The position numbers and the translations under genes are program-made. The notes beneath the pieces were generated by a model. That model was not told where the DNA came from and ran no database searches. It saw only the letters and a program-made list of their open reading frames with translations. This document shows positions 59,072-64,000 of a DNA stretch of 64,000 nt, one piece after another (within the stretch, counting starts at the first letter, position 1; every line of letters begins with the position of its first letter). The DNA is from Fistularia commersonii (Eukaryota; Chordata; Actinopteri; Syngnathiformes; Fistulariidae): the NCBI GenBank assembly GCA_037954325.1, contig JBBMNZ010000001.1, forward strand, positions 24,259,758 to 24,323,757, in the 5' to 3' direction.

Positions 59072-59338
59072 TTGTAATTATAATTGCATGGGCTGTTTAT
59101 TTTGTGTTGCAAGTGAGGGCTTGGATGTTTTCATTAAAGCAGAGCCCTTGATGAGGGCGTTCAATCAGTTGGTTATTATCGATGATTGATTTACATAACT
59201 CTTGCCATATTTTTTATGTGTTTCATGTATTTGTTTCAACCACTGTTGCCTGATCCTCATTCAAACATGAACATGACTTATGATCATTGCCGCCTTCTAA
59301 GAGAGAAACATAATGACAAGGTATCTGTTTTAAACTGA

Positions 59339-59344
59339 AATAAA
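59339..59344 (+). terminator. gna11: Candidate polyadenylation signal
   Basis: AATAAA with GT-rich sequence 20-30 bp downstream (GATGGTTGTGTGTTGAGTGG). Last good candidate before the next gene. Confidence 0.45.
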
Positions 59345-61680
59345 TTTGTTCCTATACTTGCTGATGGTTGTGTGTTGAGTGGATTTTATGATTCTAGATG
59401 TTTGTGAACTGCAATTAAATGTGTGGGGAGGCCATTTATAATGACAAACCTGTTCATTCACTCCCTATTAATCAGTCACACCCGGATGTTGATAATGGCC
59501 AGATTTCTTTGGTTGATATCAGCCCCTCAAAAATGTGACAGTAATCGCACTATATAATAAATGCATTATGTCATAGCACATGTTCATAAATGATAATTAA
59601 CATGTAAAGTAAAGTGTTTGGCTTGTCTCCAACTTCTACAGGCACCCAGATGTATGCCATTATCCTTGAAATGTATATATTTGGTCTGAGACTTCTAATG
59701 GTGGACAGTAGATATACTGACAGCAGCTACTGTGTTATTTTGAATTTGTAACATCAGCTGGCCAACCTAATCTGAATATCTGGATGGCTTTGGTGTTGAT
59801 ACTCTGTTTTCATCTGGTGATGGATTTTCATTTTCAACTGAAGTGTAAACTATTTTTATTATAGACAATTTAGTAATATCCCAGTTCCCCAAGTCAGGTT
59901 TCAACCAAGCTTTACTAAAATCACATTCATCTAATGTGGTAGTTTCATGTAGATTAACATCCCTTTCCAGAGAAAGGCCTTGCAGAGAAAAGTAACACTA
60001 TTATGGTAAAACAAAATGTATTGAATCATTTCTTTGATGTAAAAGTACCCCTGAAGGTTTAAACTCAAAGCTTCCGCTGCTGCTGTCCTCAAAAAAAAAA
60101 AAAAAAAAAAATTAAATGCTGTTATGTTTTTTCCTTGGTTAACATGATTGTGATGGCTTGTTATCTCATTAAAATACAACTGCATTCTTGAACAAGTTTT
60201 TAGTGAGACCACACCCATATATAAGTGGATATTTTAATAATATCATAAGAAATAAGGTTGAAAGTCTATTTCCATATTTCTGTGGTTGTTGCACCATTGC
60301 TTTGATTACGTAAGGAAGGCAAAGTTAAGATTATCATCCTGCTGCTGTTGGTGCCAAACTGACCCCCTTGGTATCATTAATGTACTTTTGAGCTGGAAGT
60401 CAAATGTCTACATTTTGATGTCATCACATGTTACAGTGTGAATTAAGCATAATTTGCAAGCAGTGCAGAGGTGTGGAGTCAAGTTGTATGACAAACACTT
60501 GTGTCAGACTCAAGTTACAAAAAAAGGAGAATTGCCAGCCCTTTTTGTATGTCAGCCTAACGTATTGACATAGCATGCATTATCAGTCAGCATTTCAGCT
60601 GTGTTTTGCTTCAGACTAAGCAGTCTCTACAAGCGACTGGAAACTGGGACTTGTAAACAAACACAACGGCTCCTGTAAAATGCAGTCTTGAATGCCAAGT
60701 CAATCATGTAGTCAGATCATTGGGGTTCAAGGAAGTCAGATGTTCACATCTGGTGACGGGTTTCATCTGCTTACACTTAAAAATGCACCGCTTTGTGTGT
60801 AAATATGTAGAAAGGCTTTCAATTAATACTTTGACTCTATATAGGAAGTTAATTTTATGTTTACAATGACTCACAAGGGGGCATTGCTGTTCACAGGAAA
60901 TTTCTGAAAGACTCTTTGACCTCTAGCTTTGTCTATTTGACAGGAGGCCCTAGGGGTTGGCTCAGAACATCCTGGTGGAATTAGATCTCATCTGCCGAGG
61001 GAACTAAATATAAATTCTAGATATGGTGTAATAGGCCCTTATTCATTACTTTGAAAGCTGCTGGTTGGCTCAGGATGCATGGAATCAGTGAACTTCTGTG
61101 TTTCATATTCTCGATTGTAGGGGCTTTAGGGCAACCACACTAGAGCCCCTCCACCCCCTGTTAGCATTTAGTTCAGCCGTTGGCTACTTGAATTTGATCT
61201 TGTCTGATCTTCCAGACATTTCATTGGACAAACAAATCAAAGCAGAATAGTTAAGTGAGTCATTTCATGTGGGCAGTGACTGACAAAATGAATGTATCAA
61301 TTGTGTTGCAGATGCTTCTTTCTCAATATAAGTCTATGGGGGGAAAAGTCCTTGTAAAACCCATGTGCATCAGGTGACCAACATAAATGCAAGTTGGAAG
61401 TTTTGGCCACTATAAAAATGGTGCCCTCCAACACTGAACATCCATTCTGAGACACCAGAGAGACCCCTAAGAGGCTGGGGTGGAAAGGGGATTCACCCAC
61501 CGAGCCTACTCCCAAAACTAACTAAACACACAAAAAAACCTGCAGCCTTCCGACAAAATAAACAAAATTAATAATAATTATATTTACAACAATAATAATA
61601 ATAAATATAATAATAAAATATACATTATTATAATATATATAATGATAAATAAAAAATAAACAAAATAATTTTATAAAAAG
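59345..61680. other. Intergenic between gna11 and tle5
   Basis: No gene. About 61300-61500 contains ATGGTGCCCTCCAACACTGA and AAGTCTATGGGGGG words that look like part of a dispersed fish repeat (unnamed). 61562-61680 is a very AT-rich (AAT)n-like run. Confidence 0.45.
61562..61680. repeat. AT-rich (AAT/ATAA)n low-complexity tract
   Basis: Almost only A and T with repeated AATAAT units, ending abruptly at the CpG island of tle5. Confidence 0.85.
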
Positions 61681-61689
61681 AGACGAATC

Positions 61690-62204
61690 AACACATTGCT
61701 GGTGGTGACGACCGGAAAGGTTCGCATCGCCCCGGGCGCCGGGAGGTCGTATGTACGGCCCTGCAGAGGTTCAGTTCAGCCTTGTGTCACACGGGGCGCC
61801 CGCTCCTCCGCTGCTCAGTTTGTCTGCCAGTGATGCTGCTCTTCGCTACAAAGCAGAGGAGAGTCCGGGGCTCATGTGTCAACATCCAGGGTTTCCCCGG
61901 GGAGGAGTAGCGTTAACGTTATTCCAAGAGAAAAAAACAACAACAAACCCCCCCGATGTTCCTTCGAAGACTCGTTTTGCAGTGTTAGCCTGTTCAATCG
62001 GATAGCAGGTTCTCCAGCTGTGCGGACCAGAGGACGACCGTCGGTTCCTGCTGATTTGACGTTAGCTAACGTTATTTTAAACGATGACAGGGTGCAAAGT
62101 GCGAATGCCAATCATTTAAAAAAATATCTGGGGACGTGATAGCTTAGCCAGCTAGCCAGGTAATTTGATCACACCGAGCAAACACGGCGAAAGACGCTGC
62201 TGAC
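61690..62204 (+). promoter_or_regulatory. tle5: tle5 CpG-island promoter and 5' UTR
   Basis: Sudden rise in CpG (GACGACCGGAAAGGTTCGCA, CCCCGGGCGCCGGGAGG) just before the start codon at 62205. No TATA box. Typical of a broadly expressed gene. Confidence 0.6.
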
Positions 62205-62231
62205 ATGATGTTTCCTCAATCGAGGCACTCG
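62205..62231 (+). CDS. tle5: TLE5 (AES) first coding exon; gene runs off the right edge
   Basis: TLE5, formerly AES or Grg5, is the short Groucho-family protein that has the Q and GP domains but no WD40 repeats and antagonises or tunes full-length TLE co-repressors. The nine codons MMFPQSRHS end at TCG|gtaagt in phase 0. Full-length TLEs start MFPQSRHP or MYPQGRHP, whereas the double Met and final Ser are those of TLE5. No second exon was found before 64000. The identification rests on nine residues plus the closeness of AES and GNA11 in mammals. Confidence 0.8.
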
Positions 62232-64000
62232 GTAAGTTGACGAGTTGAACTTGTCCCAGTTACAAACTAAGCAACTGCGAGTAGGAGCTAACGCTAGCTA
62301 GCAACCAACAGCTGATAGTGTTGGCTTCGGGGTGCTGTCAGCTCCCCCCTCATACCCCCCACGATGTTCCCCTCTTTCCACAGCACGGGGGATTCACATT
62401 AAAACTTTATATGCCCACTAGCTGTGAATTCACGATGCCTCTATTGTGTACAGTCATGGTGAGTTGTTAGCTAGCTGGCTGTTAAATGCTACTCTGAACA
62501 GCTAACTGAACTTGGATTTTACGAGATCAGTCGAGTATGTCAATATTCTGCGTTTGTCAACTTGGCTCACTATATGTTTAAAACTCCGTAAAACAATACA
62601 GTGGTATTCAAAAGTAGCCGTAGAATATCTATGTGCTTTTTTTTTTGGTGTGCTAACTACAAAACTAGGAAACAGTCGTTGAGTTTTTAGCAGAATGACG
62701 TTTACGTCACACCAACTTTTAAGACTTCCTGGATGTACTCATCATTCAGTTCAAGGACAAAATTGATATATGCTTTAAAAACAGCACTTTCACATGGTTT
62801 ACTTTCTACGGTTTACATCGCTTTTGTTGCAACTGTGCCACTAAGACAAAGACATGTTCTTTAAACAATGAAGTCCTTCAGCCATTACATAATATTGTCA
62901 TTGTTCGCAAGTTAAACAATATGTTTATTTTACACATCAACAGATTAACAGGGATCAGCGACTGTCATCTTATTTACAGAGAGTTAGGCGAAAACTGCAA
63001 CATGTCAAACTCCCAACTTTATTTTTTTTATTGCTGAGAATTTCAGCCTTTTGATCATAAGGGAAGTAAAAGTGAATATTTGGCGCATTACTTTTTGGCT
63101 GGGACATATATTACTATATAACAAATATAGTCTAACTGAGATACAATACCATGAATGCATAATTTTACTGTTTATTATGTTTTTTTCTTCTCTGACAACT
63201 ATTTCAGTTGTTGTTGCTAATCTGCTAATAAATCTTGTTTTTCTTACCAAAGCATGCTCAGCCACAAGTAAGTTTCCATGACATGACTTTTAGAAGTCAA
63301 CAAAACATGACCTTTAAATATGTGAGAAATGCACTGAACAGAAGCTGATAAATACCAGTGTCTGTATGTATCAAATAAATCAAAGTTTTTTTGACATTGT
63401 ATATTATTTTTATTAGACCAGGGATGCTTAATAGTTTTATTTGTGACGTGAAACGGACACGATTTTTCTACACATATGTAGATATTGTGATATGTATCGT
63501 TATCAGGTGAAAAAGGGTTTCTTGCTCATCGCAGTTGCCAGAGGAGCTTCAGTCTCTGAGTGACTGGGTAGCTGCACCCTCTCTGTTTAGTCTCATAATC
63601 CCACTGGAAACCCCCTTGCCCTTGTGCCACTTTATAGTGAGTAATGAGGTTTAGGACATGAGATTAAAGGTAGGATTAGAGCTTTGTACTGGTGGTTTAC
63701 ATGTTGTCTATATATGAGCAGACTTGGCCAACGTGGGCAAACTTTAATCTCACCTTCTGTAAACACAGTTCCTCATTCACCAGATGGTGTGATCCTCAAA
63801 GAGCCAAGGTGGTAGTCTTAAAGTAACATGTTAAAATGTTGTGCCTGTACAGATAACTAAACTGTCTGTGTGTCCCCCTCCCAACTATTAGTCTAACATC
63901 CTGTCTTGTTTTTTAGTATTTCAGGGCCAGTTCTGTTAGGGCTGACATGACTACAGTTTCATTAACGAATAATCTTACCAACTAAACTGCTTTTTCTAAA
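62232..64000. other. tle5 first intron (part)
   Basis: AT-rich sequence with no exon that continues the TLE5 protein (expected GSSHLPQQLKF or similar). No transposon recognised. Confidence 0.55.

Larger units (their letters stand above)
54399..59344 (+). other. gna11: gna11 3' UTR (inferred) and downstream
   Basis: Long AT-rich region with no recognisable gene apart from a possible terminal exon at 58863-58942. Candidate poly(A) signals lie at 59066 and 59339; shorter 3' ends are possible. The true extent of the UTR cannot be fixed from sequence. Confidence 0.45.

Noticed and set aside
61300..61515. Minus-strand 72-residue frame before tle5
   Set aside because: Looks like part of a dispersed repeat, no protein family recognised.
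63051..63281. 76-residue frame with GT-AG-like edges in the tle5 intron
   Set aside because: Composition is AT-driven and does not continue TLE5; no second exon supported.

Overview
The window looks like nuclear DNA of a ray-finned (teleost) fish. It is AT-rich and intron-rich, with spliced vertebrate genes, tRNA-derived SINEs, LINE remnants, MITE-like DNA transposons and long microsatellites. No prokaryotic operon, CRISPR array or virus was seen. Genes were identified by reading translated exons and joining them at GT/AG borders with matching phase; family names are by recall of vertebrate orthologues, not by a search.

Layout. (1) 1-7.2 kb, minus strand: the 5' part of pdcd10 (CCM3), with a non-coding first exon near 7.1 kb and two coding exons at 5405-5494 and 4307-4360; the rest lies off the left edge. 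Its big intron holds a tandem duplication with a SINE inserted, and a decayed LINE. (2) 7.2-11 kb: intergenic, with a TATC microsatellite, a LINE 3' half split by a second element, and a SINE. (3) 11.2-19.7 kb, plus: complete isyna1 (inositol-3-phosphate synthase, 549 aa, 10 coding exons). (4) 20.5-23.5 kb, plus: complete tpgs1 (tubulin polyglutamylase complex subunit 1, two exons, 325 aa), with two MITEs in its intron. (5) 25.3-28.8 kb, plus: a four-exon gene made from a PIF/Harbinger transposase, 435 aa, in which all three catalytic DDE positions are replaced, so it is probably a domesticated host gene; its last intron holds a hAT-like element with a perfect 8-bp target duplication. (6) 29.4 kb, minus: tRNA-Asp(GTC). 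(7) 30-59.3 kb, plus: complete gna11 (G-alpha-11, 359 aa) with a 12.5-kb first intron and long 3' UTR. (8) 61.7 kb to the right edge, plus: promoter region and first coding exon of tle5 (AES), the rest being off-window.

Most notable: gna11 carries two intact versions of its 129-bp exon 4, 914 bp apart, in identical phase and with their own splice sites. They differ at 11 of 43 residues around switch I, one resembling GNA11 and the other GNAQ. This predicts two mutually exclusive G-alpha-11 isoforms. Second is the catalytically dead Harbinger-derived gene.

The genes are independent single-promoter units. isyna1 makes the inositol precursor and gna11 couples receptors to phospholipase C-beta, so both touch inositol lipid metabolism, but nothing in the sequence shows that this is more than chance.
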